64,000 nucleotides of DNA from Helicobacter sp. 12S02634-8 (GTDB lineage: Bacteria > Campylobacterota > Campylobacteria > Campylobacterales > Helicobacteraceae). The notes under the pieces are model-generated. The model ran no database searches and was not told the DNA's origin. It saw only the letters and a program-made list of their open reading frames with translations. The DNA is taken from assembly GCF_002272865.1 (NCBI RefSeq), contig NZ_MLAP01000003.1, positions 62,001 through 126,000 on the forward strand, given 5' to 3'. The number at the start of each line of letters is the position of its first letter. Position 1 is the first letter of the stretch. Shown piece by piece: positions 26,661 through 35,688 of the stretch. The translations under genes and the position numbers were made by a program.

Positions 26661-29492
26661 CTAAAGCTTTGGCATGACTAATTTGCGTTTGATTCCACCC
26701 AGTGCGATGAGTATCACACTCAAAGCGACAAAATAATACAAAAACACTGGGATTGGCAAGGGATCGCCAGCAGCATAGCTATGCATACCAGAGAGGTAAT
26801 AATTCACACCAAAATAAGTCATCAAAATTGAGTAAAAACCAACGATACTAGCACTCGCAAAAATATAAGGCATAAAAGCAAAGCCCAAAAATCGCAAGTG
26901 CAAAATCACAGCATACACGCCAATTGAGATCAGAGCCCAAGTTTCCTTAGGATCCCAGCCCCAATACCTCCCCCACGATTCATTGGCCCATACACCTCCC
27001 AAAAAGTTCCCTGCTGTAAGCATTAAAAGCCCTAAAATCATACTCGCTTCATTGATAGCGTGCAAAGAAAGTATCGTATGGTCGATGTTAGGGCACGCAG
27101 GGCTTCTGAATAAAAACATCAATAAAGTGATGATACCAATGATAAAACATAGCCCCAAGAATCCATAACTTGCTGTGATGACAGAAACATGGATATTGAG
27201 CCAATAAGATTTGAGCACAGGGACGAGGTTGCCAATTTGTGGGTCCATAAAGCCAATATGGGCTACAAAAAGCGCGATACCTGCTAAGAAGCTTGCTGCA
27301 CACAAGGCCAGATAAGATTTTCTGAAAAATATCGTGCCTGCTATGCCTGCAGCCCATGCGATATAAAGCATGGATTCATATGCGTTGCTCCAAGGGGAAT
27401 GCCCACTCACATACCATCGCAGTCCAAGACCTATTGTGTGTGCTAGCACGCATAAAACAATGAGCGCATATAACCCCTTGCCAATCCAAGCATTGATGGC
27501 CTTATCACGCAAGATACTGATAAGCACGACAATAAACAGCACAACGCCTAGCAAAATATAAGGCAAAGTTAGCTTGTCAAAAAAATTAATATGATTGAGC
27601 AAAATCTCAGAATCGACTTTAGATTTTGGGAGATAGAGATCTTTGCCATAGAGTTTTTGATAATCTGCGAGCTGATTTAAGGCGCTATCGGCTTGCTGCC
27701 ATTGGTTGTGTTCGATACCTCTATCAAAGCCTTTGAAAATATCAGATAAAATGCCTTGTATTTCTTTAGCCCTTAAAGGAGTGGAGTTTTGTAAGGCATC
27801 GATGGGAGAGAGCCAAGTATGGGTATGTTCATCGGGGAAAATCCTCAAAATCTGCCCACTAAAGACCATAAAAGCGAGATTGAGCCTTTCATCGACATTT
27901 AAGACATCTTTGTCAAAAGTCCCCCTTTCGTTGGGCTTTTTGCGATTGGCTTCTTCGACATAGTTTTGGAGTTTATAGCCATCAGGGCCAAAGACATCTG
28001 AAAAAGCGACCCTTTTTTGATCTTTACCCACGCCTAGAATCTCTCGCAGCTTGGGCGTGGAGGTATAGATCATCTTGATATCTCTCCAATCATTGGGATA
28101 GAGCATCATTCCCAAAAACACCTGATCATTACTCAAGCCCTTGAAGCCATCTTCTTTGGTGATTTTATGGATAATATCCATTGCCATGGTATCAACAGGT
28201 TTGATACGCCCGCCAAAGTCTTGGAGCTGGAGTCGGGCAAATTTCTTTGTATGGTCTTTGGAGTTGTTTTTTAGATTTTCTAGCCTTTGGATAATGGCTT
28301 CTTGTGAATTGGAAAAGACTTCGTTTTCGATATGGGGTGAGGAGCCTTGCGGGAGGGTTTGTGTGCTTGCTGGGCCGTGCGTGTCTATCTTTTCTTGAGT
28401 GCTTGGAGCTCCATAAGCACTATGCAGACCACTAGAGCCTAAAGCAATGGCAAAGAGCATACCTGCAATCTTTTGGGATCGCAAGAATCGAGCGAGTTTA
28501 TTGAACCTACCCTCTTTGGCAAACAAAAGCCAAATCGCACCTAAAATCAGCATTGTGTAGCCAATGTAAGTGGGGTATTTGCCAGGGTCTTTATTGACTG
28601 AGAGGATAGTGCCTTTTTCATCTGTGTCATAGGAGGATTGGAAAAATCGATACCCATCATAATCAAGCACATGGTTCATATAAATCCTATAAGGTTTGAT
28701 GACTTTCCCATCTGCGTCTAAAACCTCCACATCAGAAGCATAAGATGAGGGGCTCATTGAGCCAGGGTAGCGCTGCAAATCAAAATGATCTAGCTTGATA
28801 CTAAAGGGGAGGGGGACTTTTCGCACACCCCAATTGATGGCAATTTTGACCCCATCAAAGTTTGCTATCACATCACCACTCTCAATCCCTGGCCCTCCTG
28901 TGATATTGTATATATGCTCTTTGCCATCATATGAAGCTTGCAAGACAAGAAAGGAGGTGTTGTTGTTTTTATCGAGATTTTTTTTATAGATTTCTAGGGA
29001 TTCTAGCTTGAGGGGCTTGCCAAAGATATCGATAGTCTTTTTGAGTTGGTAGCTTGAAAAGGCTGAGAGTGGGCTAGTGATAAACTTGCTCTCAATCGTG
29101 CCATCAGGGGCTGTGGCTGTGATGTTGATAGAACTTTCATTGCTTGTAATCATAGAGCTGCTCTCTCCCTCGCGGATATGCATGAGCCCCTCAAAGCCAT
29201 AAAATCGCGTGACCCCTGCCCCTAGAATAATCATCACCAAAGAAGCGTGGAATAAAATACTTGCATATTTTCTCCTCTGCCAAGCCTTAGAAACTATCAA
29301 TGTGCCAATGAGCACGATGAGTAGATATGCGTGCAAGGCATCAAACCACCAAGTATCATAGACCATAGCCCTTGCTGCGGGCGTGCCATAGTCATTTTCG
29401 ATAAAAGTCGCTACAGCACTTGCAATCGCATATAAAACCATCAAGGGCAATCCCACCCAAAACGAACAAAACAACAACTGAAACAGCTTCAT
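26661..29492 (-). CDS. ccsBA: fused cytochrome c biogenesis protein CcsBA
   Basis: A 943-residue fusion of CcsB/ResB (N-terminal, with a large periplasmic domain) and CcsA/ResC (C-terminal). The CcsA part carries the haem-handling WWD motif in WGRYWGWDPKETWA and conserved external histidines. System II exports haem and attaches it to CxxCH apocytochromes in the periplasm. Fused forms are characteristic of Helicobacter and relatives. The thioredoxin lipoprotein and hemH lie immediately upstream in the same direction, so haem synthesis, thiol reduction and haem attachment form one operon. Confidence 0.95.
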   Translation of the reverse strand: MKLFQLLFCSFWVGLPLMVLYAIASAVATFIENDYGTPAARAMVYDTWWFDALHAYLLIVLIGTLIVSKAWQRRKYASILFHASLVMIILGAGVTRFYGFEGLMHIREGESSSMITSNESSINITATAPDGTIESKFITSPLSAFSSYQLKKTIDIFGKPLKLESLEIYKKNLDKNNNTSFLVLQASYDGKEHIYNITGGPGIESGDVIANFDGVKIAINWGVRKVPLPFSIKLDHFDLQRYPGSMSPSSYASDVEVLDADGKVIKPYRIYMNHVLDYDGYRFFQSSYDTDEKGTILSVNKDPGKYPTYIGYTMLILGAIWLLFAKEGRFNKLARFLRSQKIAGMLFAIALGSSGLHSAYGAPSTQEKIDTHGPASTQTLPQGSSPHIENEVFSNSQEAIIQRLENLKNNSKDHTKKFARLQLQDFGGRIKPVDTMAMDIIHKITKEDGFKGLSNDQVFLGMMLYPNDWRDIKMIYTSTPKLREILGVGKDQKRVAFSDVFGPDGYKLQNYVEEANRKKPNERGTFDKDVLNVDERLNLAFMVFSGQILRIFPDEHTHTWLSPIDALQNSTPLRAKEIQGILSDIFKGFDRGIEHNQWQQADSALNQLADYQKLYGKDLYLPKSKVDSEILLNHINFFDKLTLPYILLGVVLFIVVLISILRDKAINAWIGKGLYALIVLCVLAHTIGLGLRWYVSGHSPWSNAYESMLYIAWAAGIAGTIFFRKSYLALCAASFLAGIALFVAHIGFMDPQIGNLVPVLKSYWLNIHVSVITASYGFLGLCFIIGIITLLMFLFRSPACPNIDHTILSLHAINEASMILGLLMLTAGNFLGGVWANESWGRYWGWDPKETWALISIGVYAVILHLRFLGFAFMPYIFASASIVGFYSILMTYFGVNYYLSGMHSYAAGDPLPIPVFLYYFVALSVILIALGGIKRKLVMPKL

Positions 29493-29502
29493 ATTTTCCC
29501 CC

Positions 29503-30141
29503 TTAAGAATTAGATTTTTTCAAAATAAATTCACGGAGAAGCCGATTAGTGTCTTTTGGGGTTTTTGCTCCTTTCCAAGCTGCCTCCTCAATAAACTCAA
29601 GCATTGCTAAGAATTGATTTTTAGGCATATAGCCGGGGAATTCTAAAATCGTCTTGCCAGTTGCATCAGCAAACACGATCGTAGGGGTAGGGCGGACATC
29701 ATACATCTGTCCTAGCTGCGCGGTAGAAATTTTCACTTCTTTGGGATCGTCCTTAGTGCCGACTTTGAAGGTATGGATTTTAGAATAGCTTAAATTCACA
29801 TAGTAGGCAGTAAAATATTTTTGGATATAGCTTTTGAGGTCAGGATTGTTTTTGATATCTTTTTTGAGCATTTCACAATAAGGGCAGCCATTAGCGCCAA
29901 AAACAATCATCATATATTTCCCACTAGGAGTGATGAGCTTTGTGTCTTTGAATACATCTTCTAGCCCTGCGTAGCTTTTTTTGTCCATATTGTCGTTTTC
30001 TTCTTGGACTTCTTGGGAAACTTGCGTGCCAGAAGAGATGATACTGGAATCGATTTTATCTTCACCTTTGCACCCTGAGATACTGATACCACCGATGAGC
30101 GCGACTAACAAAAACACTGAAAACAAAGCTGGCTTTTTCAT
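29503..30141 (-). CDS. periplasmic thioredoxin-fold lipoprotein (HP0377-like)
   Basis: A 212-residue lipoprotein. The signal sequence ends in the lipobox I-S-G-C24. The thioredoxin-like domain has the active site C86-P-Y-C89 (FGANGCPYCEML) and the cis-Pro segment VRPTPTIVF. Its position between hemH and ccsBA matches H. pylori HP0377, a periplasmic oxidoreductase implicated in keeping apocytochrome c cysteines reduced. That role is inferred here. AAAGGA lies 6 nt before the ATG. Confidence 0.85.
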   Translation of the reverse strand: MKKPALFSVFLLVALIGGISISGCKGEDKIDSSIISSGTQVSQEVQEENDNMDKKSYAGLEDVFKDTKLITPSGKYMMIVFGANGCPYCEMLKKDIKNNPDLKSYIQKYFTAYYVNLSYSKIHTFKVGTKDDPKEVKISTAQLGQMYDVRPTPTIVFADATGKTILEFPGYMPKNQFLAMLEFIEEAAWKGAKTPKDTNRLLREFILKKSNS

Positions 30142-30151
30142 TTTTTATCCT

Positions 30152-31084
30152 TTATGCCTTAGAATTGACCAAACCTAAAATGGTCGCCACAAATTCCTGT
30201 GTATCGTTCAAGCAAGGGCATACGATATAGTCTTGAACCCCTGTTTTGAGTGCCAAATCTTTGTATTGGATACAAAGCTCATATCTTGTTTCAGAATTAT
30301 CAATCGTAAAAGACAAGGGATAAATAATCACCTTGCCATTTTTATAATTCTTGACAATATCGCAAGTATTAGGGCCGATCCATTTGAGTGGGCCGACCTT
30401 GGACTGATAGGACAAAATGACCTCTTTGAATAAGAGATTTTGCTCTTGGAGCATTGTTTTTAAAATCTCTATATTTTCTTCACACTCTTTTTGGTAGGGA
30501 TCGCCCTTGTCAATGACGCTTTGGGGCAGTCCATGTGCTGAAAAAATCAAGACAAATTCACTGGGGTCAAAGCCTTGGATTGATTGCTTGATACTTGAGA
30601 TAATAGCTTGATTGAAAGCCCTGTCTTGGTAGAATCTTTCAATGACCTTGATAGTGGGCTTGTAATTGAGTTTTTTGAGTGCGTGATAGACTTCACTCAT
30701 AGAAGACAAAGAAGTTGTGGTCGAATACTGCGGATACATACTAAACAACACGATAGAATCGATGTTTTGGCGCTGCAAATCTTCTAGCACAAAAAGAGTA
30801 TAAGGAGGGGTATAACGCATTGCATAGACATAAAGCCTATCGGGGTCAAGCTTGCTTAGCTTTTGGGTGAGCGAAAAAGTGATTTGTGTCATGGGGGATT
30901 GCCCCCCGAGGGCAGCATAGATTTTTTTGGACTTTTCAGCGCGTCGGGATACGATGAAATTACTTGCCATTTTTCTCAAAAAATTATTTTTTATCGGCAA
31001 AATATGGGGATCATTGAACATATTATCGAGAAATGTTTCTACTTCAAAAAGATTATTGGGACCACCCATATTCAACAGTAGCAC
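30152..31084 (-). CDS. hemH: ferrochelatase
   Basis: About 310 residues; inserts Fe2+ into protoporphyrin IX, the last step of haem synthesis. It shows LLNMGGPN at the start, AMRYTPPY, VLIFSAHGLPQS (with the catalytic His) and PLSFTIDNSETRYEL near the end. The GTG at 31084 is the first standard start, but homology with the H. pylori protein seems to continue upstream (SKEAVLLLNMGGP). The in-frame codon 6 nt after an AAAGGA site is ATA at 31103-31105, discussed as a finding. It heads the hemH-thioredoxin-ccsBA operon. Confidence 0.93.
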   Translation of the reverse strand: MLLLNMGGPNNLFEVETFLDNMFNDPHILPIKNNFLRKMASNFIVSRRAEKSKKIYAALGGQSPMTQITFSLTQKLSKLDPDRLYVYAMRYTPPYTLFVLEDLQRQNIDSIVLFSMYPQYSTTTSLSSMSEVYHALKKLNYKPTIKVIERFYQDRAFNQAIISSIKQSIQGFDPSEFVLIFSAHGLPQSVIDKGDPYQKECEENIEILKTMLQEQNLLFKEVILSYQSKVGPLKWIGPNTCDIVKNYKNGKVIIYPLSFTIDNSETRYELCIQYKDLALKTGVQDYIVCPCLNDTQEFVATILGLVNSKA

Positions 31085-31172
31085 AGCCTCTTTGGACGTT
31101 TCTATTGGTGATCCTTTAGTCTTTTCTCATCGTTTGCAATTTTTTATAATATTGAAATAAAGTTAATAATGC

Positions 31173-31178
31173 TAGAAT
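31173..31178 (+). promoter_or_regulatory. possible -10 box for the small membrane protein/rsmE pair
   Basis: TAGAAT lies 35 bp before the ATG at 31213. TATAAT at 31145-31150 is an alternative. This stretch is shared with the divergent hemH operon. Confidence 0.3.
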
Positions 31179-31212
31179 ACGCCCCATCAAGCAAGTATGA
31201 AGAGGAATAGTG

Positions 31213-31635
31213 ATGCAAGAAATCGATATGATCGCCAAGGCTTTCAATGACTCTATATTTTTCCACGCTTTTTTTATGTATTTCACACCTATTCCCTTTC
31301 TCATCAACCTCTACACACTTTTCACGCAAAAAAATTACGCAAGGGTCAATTATAAGATGTGGTTTGTCATGCCTATGGTCTTTTTCTTTGTCGCAGTGGC
31401 CTTTTTTAGCGGTATATTTGTGATGGCAATGCAGCATTTTCATATCGATATGCGTATTGTTGCGATGATAGTTGTCACGATTTTTATCTTCATAGGAGAG
31501 ATAGTGAGGATCAAAAGACTCAAACTCGCTAAGACCAAAGAAACTTTAATGCAAGAGTATCTCAAATTTTGCAAGTTCCTCTATGGCATAGATTTAGCCT
31601 TGTGTGTGCTGATTATCGTGATGGGTAAGCTCTGA
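31213..31635 (+). CDS. uncharacterised small integral membrane protein
   Basis: A 140-residue protein with four hydrophobic stretches, near residues 15-35, 48-70, 77-96 and 120-138, separated by basic loops (RIKRLKLAKTKETL). I do not recognise a family. The ATG at 31213 is preceded by AGAGGA with a 6-nt spacer, better than the GTG at 31210. Its stop overlaps the rsmE start by one base (TGATG), so the two are translationally coupled. Its job is not evident. Confidence 0.75.
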   Translation: MQEIDMIAKAFNDSIFFHAFFMYFTPIPFLINLYTLFTQKNYARVNYKMWFVMPMVFFFVAVAFFSGIFVMAMQHFHIDMRIVAMIVVTIFIFIGEIVRIKRLKLAKTKETLMQEYLKFCKFLYGIDLALCVLIIVMGKL

Positions 31636-32306
31636 TGCATTTTGCTTATTGCCCTGAGGCAAGCAAGCCCACTATCAAGATTGAGGGCAATCTCTACAAC
31701 CATATCTACCAATCAAGACGCACCAAACTCCAAGAAAATCTTTTCTTTAGAAATCTCACTGATGGCTACCTCTATACCTATACACACACCCATATCACAC
31801 GCAACTATGCTGAGCTAGATTTACAAAGCAAGCACTATCAGCCCAACTTACCCAAAAAAGAGATCCATATCATTTGGGCTATTATCGATAATAAAAGTAT
31901 CGAAAAAATCTTGCCCTATCTCAATCAAATCGGTGTGGGTAAGATCAGTTTTTTCTATGCGCACCGCAGTCAAAAAAATGAAAAAATTGCCTTAGAGCGA
32001 TGGGAAAAGATATTGATACACTCTTGTGAGCAGTGTGGCAGAGGCTCTTTGATGACCCTAGAGATGATCCCAGATACTCCTAGCGCACTGCAGCGCTATC
32101 CCAATGCGTGCGTGTTTGACTTTGGTGGTAAAGACATATACGCCTATCCTCCAGCACTCCAATCAGGGATTTTTATCGGGCCTGAGGGGGGATTTACCCC
32201 AGAAGAAAGAGAGCTTTTCAAAGCCCAAGAGCACTATAGTATCACACAAGGTTTCACGCTCAAAAGTGAATGTGCAGCACTTTTGGTATCGACATTAGGC
32301 CACTAA
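31635..32306 (+). CDS. rsmE: 16S rRNA (uracil1498-N3)-methyltransferase
   Basis: A 223-residue SPOUT-class methyltransferase. The C-terminal knot has IGPEGGFTPEERELF, the SAM-binding signature of RsmE. The expected EQCGR-type segment appears as HSCEQCGRG at about residues 133-141. RsmE methylates U1498 in the decoding region of the small ribosomal subunit. Translation is coupled to the small membrane protein upstream. The following genes are convergent. Confidence 0.92.
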   Translation: MHFAYCPEASKPTIKIEGNLYNHIYQSRRTKLQENLFFRNLTDGYLYTYTHTHITRNYAELDLQSKHYQPNLPKKEIHIIWAIIDNKSIEKILPYLNQIGVGKISFFYAHRSQKNEKIALERWEKILIHSCEQCGRGSLMTLEMIPDTPSALQRYPNACVFDFGGKDIYAYPPALQSGIFIGPEGGFTPEERELFKAQEHYSITQGFTLKSECAALLVSTLGH

Positions 32307-32312
32307 GAGGGC

Positions 32313-32843
32313 TTAAGAGCAAGAAGTGCCGACTTTATAGGGTTTATGCTTGAATCCATAACCATCTATCATCACAATAAAATGCTGCGTGTGATGGACG
32401 GGGATTTTTTGTGTGAGATGATATACAAAGCTCTCTTGTGCCCAAAGCATATTTTTGAGTTTATCTATCCATCGGTTTTGGTTGTGGAACACCTCTATAC
32501 GCACAATACATTGCTTGATAGATCGCTTGCCAATATTTGTGATATCCATATCGACCAAAAAGCCATCAGCATATTGCATTGGCTTGGCTTGATAATAGGT
32601 GGTCTGGATTTTATAGATTTTTTCTTGCATGAGATATGAAAGCACAAAAGGTGTGCTAAAAAGTATCAAAAAAGACAATAAAAACAGCACACTACGGGCT
32701 GGCTTGTTCGCTCTCCAAGCCACTCCCAGTATAAAAATCAAAACAAAAATAACAAAAATACCCACAAACAACGCAATTTCAATCGCCCCTAACTGCCCTG
32801 CTATGGCTAAAAAATGCTTTTTAACCTCATGAATACTATTCAC
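32313..32843 (-). CDS. uncharacterised membrane protein, DUF2393-like
   Basis: A 176-residue protein with two transmembrane helices (about 20-43 and 50-68). A beta-rich domain follows, with MDITNIGKRSIKQCIVRIEV, and the chain ends GTSCS. This two-helix plus C-terminal domain layout resembles the DUF2393 family, which I associate with Campylobacterota; the assignment is from memory of the pattern. The GTG start overlaps the hisIE stop (GTGA), so it is translated with hisIE. Confidence 0.65.
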   Translation of the reverse strand: MNSIHEVKKHFLAIAGQLGAIEIALFVGIFVIFVLIFILGVAWRANKPARSVLFLLSFLILFSTPFVLSYLMQEKIYKIQTTYYQAKPMQYADGFLVDMDITNIGKRSIKQCIVRIEVFHNQNRWIDKLKNMLWAQESFVYHLTQKIPVHHTQHFIVMIDGYGFKHKPYKVGTSCS

Positions 32844-33541
32844 TCACGCCTTCTTTTTTCTTCAATCCCGCTAAAGGCAAACCTCCTTTTGAGTTCGCTT
32901 CGGACTCGATCGGGGCTGATATTTTTATAGCTCAATCCCACAAGAATATGATAGATGGTATCAGCGCATTCATAGATGATTTGATTGGGGTCGTTGTCTT
33001 TGATAGCAAAGCTCAATTCCCCTGCTTCTTCGATGATTTTTTTGCCAATTGTATTTTCACCTTTTGCATACAAAGACGCTGTGTAGGATTGTTTGGGGTC
33101 TTGATTTTTCTTTGCTTGGAGGATGTGATAGAGTGTGTCTATCACATCATAATGCTCGCTCAAATCCAAAGGCGTGCCTAAAGACTCTAAGGAGGCGTTT
33201 GCAAAATCTAGCTTTTGGAAAAAGCAAGTTTCTCGCCCTGTGTGGCAGACACTCCCTGTTTGCTCTACTTTGAAGAGCAAGGTATCGTTATCACAATCCA
33301 AAAAAATCTCAATAATTTTTTGGATATGCCCGCTTTTTTCGCCTTTTTTCCAAATGCGGCCTTTTGTGCGGGAAAAATAATGCACCACCTTAGTTTCTAA
33401 GCTCAATCTCAAGGCCTCTTGGTCCATGAAGCCAAGCATTAAAACAGCATTATCGCAATAAGACTGCACGACCACAGGGATAAGGGGCGATTTATCCCAG
33501 TTGAGCTGATCGATAAAATGCTGGCTTTGGGCGTGTGTCAT
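32840..33541 (-). CDS. hisIE: bifunctional phosphoribosyl-AMP cyclohydrolase / phosphoribosyl-ATP pyrophosphatase
   Basis: A 233-residue fusion. The N-terminal HisI half has YFSRTKGRIWKKGEKSGH and the zinc cysteine motif DCDNDTLLF...GSVCHTGRETCF. The C-terminal HisE half has KIIEEAGELSFAIKD and ECADTIYHILVGL, a MazG-like pyrophosphatase pattern. It carries out steps 2 and 3 of histidine synthesis. H. pylori lacks this pathway, so the organism is probably a histidine prototroph, although no other his gene is in the window. Confidence 0.95.
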   Translation of the reverse strand: MTHAQSQHFIDQLNWDKSPLIPVVVQSYCDNAVLMLGFMDQEALRLSLETKVVHYFSRTKGRIWKKGEKSGHIQKIIEIFLDCDNDTLLFKVEQTGSVCHTGRETCFFQKLDFANASLESLGTPLDLSEHYDVIDTLYHILQAKKNQDPKQSYTASLYAKGENTIGKKIIEEAGELSFAIKDNDPNQIIYECADTIYHILVGLSYKNISPDRVRSELKRRFAFSGIEEKRRRE

Positions 33542-33547
33542 GATATG

Positions 33548-34651
33548 CTACTTGCCATTGGCTGCTGTGCTTTTTTGCTTGCTTTTAGAATCCACCCAAA
33601 TATTAGGCACAGCCCCTCCGGGGGTCAAGAATATTTGCGCATCCCTGTTTTCTTTGAGCGCTTCGTTGAATTTGCTTTGGGTTTCGATTTGTCGCAATTG
33701 CAAGAGCTTGTCTGTAAGGCTTTGTCCAATGCTTTTGTTGGCTTCAGATTTTGCTTTGGCCTCAATCACGATCGCATCAGCGACACCTTTGGCCTTGATC
33801 CGATTGGCATCGGCCTCTCCTTTAGCGAGTGCAGCGACTTTCTCAGCTTCTTGCTTGGAGCGCTCGACTTCATAGCGCACACGCTCAGATTCTTGCCTTG
33901 CGATTTGGACTTTTTCGATTTGTTCTTTGATATTTTGGGGCAGCACGATTTCACGGAGCTGCACAGAGCTAAGCTCTACAGGTGAATTAGGGAATTTCAA
34001 CATTTCTTTGCTGATATCAGAGCTGATGAGTGTGGCAATTTCATTGCGTTTGGTTGGGAGGTCTTCAGCAGGGTATCGCCCCACAACACTGCGCACGACA
34101 TCTCTGACAACAGGATTGATGATTTTTTGCTCCCAGCTAAGTCCATAGGTTGCGATGGTTTGGGGCGCTGTTTGGGGGTTGAGGCGATATTGGACAGTGA
34201 GTTCGATAGAAACGGTCAATCCTCTAGAATCCATCACATTGATAGCGTCATTTCTAAAAATCCCTTGATTTTTGCTCACCACGCCCATATCTTCAGTGCG
34301 TGAAAAGTTGATCGTGCGCACACGCGTATCAACGATGATAATATCTTGAATAATCGGGATAAAAAAGTGGATACCTGGCTGCAAGGGCGTGTTGTCATAT
34401 TTACCTGCAGTCACCTTGATACCGACCTCTCCTGAGTTGATCACAACAAAAGGCTTGGCAAGCAAAATAATCACTATGATAACAATCACAGCAATCAAGG
34501 TTGAAAACTTTTTGCTGCTGAAGAGATTATGGGGGATATTAGGCGGTCTGAAGCCCGTATTTTTAGGGCTTTCATTATTATTTCTAGGCTCATCATCTCT
34601 GCGGGTTTGCTGATTTTTTCTCTTTAAGTGTTCATTTAAATCAATAGGCAT
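33548..34651 (-). CDS. SPFH/prohibitin-family membrane protein (HflK/HflC-like)
   Basis: A 367-residue protein. It has a polar N-terminus, one transmembrane helix at about 50-72 (TLIAVIVIIVIILLAKPFVV), the SPFH domain (GEVGIKVTAGKYDNTPLQPGIHF onward) and a long charged coiled coil at about 225-300. Such proteins form ring assemblies that modulate FtsH-type proteases or membrane domains. H. pylori has a close match in layout. AAAGGAG precedes the ATG. It lies between ilvE and hisIE with 6-9 bp gaps, so it is probably in one transcript. Confidence 0.85.
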   Translation of the reverse strand: MPIDLNEHLKRKNQQTRRDDEPRNNNESPKNTGFRPPNIPHNLFSSKKFSTLIAVIVIIVIILLAKPFVVINSGEVGIKVTAGKYDNTPLQPGIHFFIPIIQDIIIVDTRVRTINFSRTEDMGVVSKNQGIFRNDAINVMDSRGLTVSIELTVQYRLNPQTAPQTIATYGLSWEQKIINPVVRDVVRSVVGRYPAEDLPTKRNEIATLISSDISKEMLKFPNSPVELSSVQLREIVLPQNIKEQIEKVQIARQESERVRYEVERSKQEAEKVAALAKGEADANRIKAKGVADAIVIEAKAKSEANKSIGQSLTDKLLQLRQIETQSKFNEALKENRDAQIFLTPGGAVPNIWVDSKSKQKSTAANGK

Positions 34652-34660
34652 ACAGCTCCT

Positions 34661-35581
34661 TTAATCAATATAAGTCAGATAATGCGAATATTTAGGGTTT
34701 TCTCCCATCACAACTTTTAAAAATTCTTCTTGAAGTTTTTGGGTGATTGCCCCTCTTTTTCCCGTGCCAATGGCTCTGAAATCAAGCTCTCTGATAGGGG
34801 TGATCTCAGCGGCTGTCCCTGTGAAAAACGCTTCATCAGCGATATAGACTTCATCGCGAGTAATGCGCCTTTGGATAACTTGCAATCCAAGGTCTTTAGC
34901 TAGTTCAATCACGGTGGCTTGCGTGATGGATTCTAAAGAGTTGTCATAAGGGGGTGTGATGAGCACACCATCACGGACAATAAAAAAGCATTCCCCGCTC
35001 CCCTCAGCGACAAAGCCGCTCTCATCAAGCAGCAACGCCTCTTCACAGCCACTCTGCAGTGCTTCGTGCTTGGCCATTTGGGAGTTGAGATAGTTAGCAG
35101 CTATTTTTGCCTTCCCCATCATTGATTTGATAGAGATTCTAGCAAATGAACTTGTTTTGACCTTGATTCCATTGACTATCCCCTCTTCACCCAAATACGC
35201 ACCCCACTCCCACGCTGCTATAGCAACGTGCACAGGGGCTTGTATATGGCTCACTCCCATCACTCCATAGCCCAAATAAATCAGTGGACGGATATAGACA
35301 TTGCCTGTATAGGTATTTGCTTTTAAAAGCTCAATATGTGCTTTTTGCAGCTCTTGTTGGCTATAAGGGCAAGCAATTGCTGTGATTTTAGCAGAATGCA
35401 GCAAGCGCCTTGTGTGATCGCTCAAACGAAAAATCGCCAAACCCTTTGGGGTAGCATAGGCTCGTGTGCCCTCAAAAGCAGCATTTCCATAATGCAATGT
35501 ATGGCTTAAAATATGTGTTGTTGCCTCTTTCCAAGGGATTAATTTCCCATCTTTCCAAATGTATTGTGCTTCTTTGATCAT
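34661..35581 (-). CDS. ilvE: branched-chain amino acid aminotransferase
   Basis: A 306-residue fold-type IV PLP enzyme. It contains YGNAAFEGTRAY (30-42), RPLIYLGYGVMGV, the PLP lysine at about Lys159 (GKAKIAANYLNS) and EALLLDESGFVAEGSGE. It catalyses the final transamination for valine, leucine and isoleucine. Together with ilvB, ilvH, ilvD and ilvC elsewhere in the window it gives a nearly full pathway. It is the first gene of a minus-strand group leading into the SPFH, hisIE and DUF2393-like genes. Confidence 0.94.
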   Translation of the reverse strand: MIKEAQYIWKDGKLIPWKEATTHILSHTLHYGNAAFEGTRAYATPKGLAIFRLSDHTRRLLHSAKITAIACPYSQQELQKAHIELLKANTYTGNVYIRPLIYLGYGVMGVSHIQAPVHVAIAAWEWGAYLGEEGIVNGIKVKTSSFARISIKSMMGKAKIAANYLNSQMAKHEALQSGCEEALLLDESGFVAEGSGECFFIVRDGVLITPPYDNSLESITQATVIELAKDLGLQVIQRRITRDEVYIADEAFFTGTAAEITPIRELDFRAIGTGKRGAITQKLQEEFLKVVMGENPKYSHYLTYID

Positions 35582-35688
35582 AAAAACTCCATTTGACTAC
35601 TTGATTGATTGTAGATATTTGTGTGGTCTGGATCTTTCCATCACCCCAACACCCTCAAATTGTATCCAAGCTAGTTTAATGCGACCCA

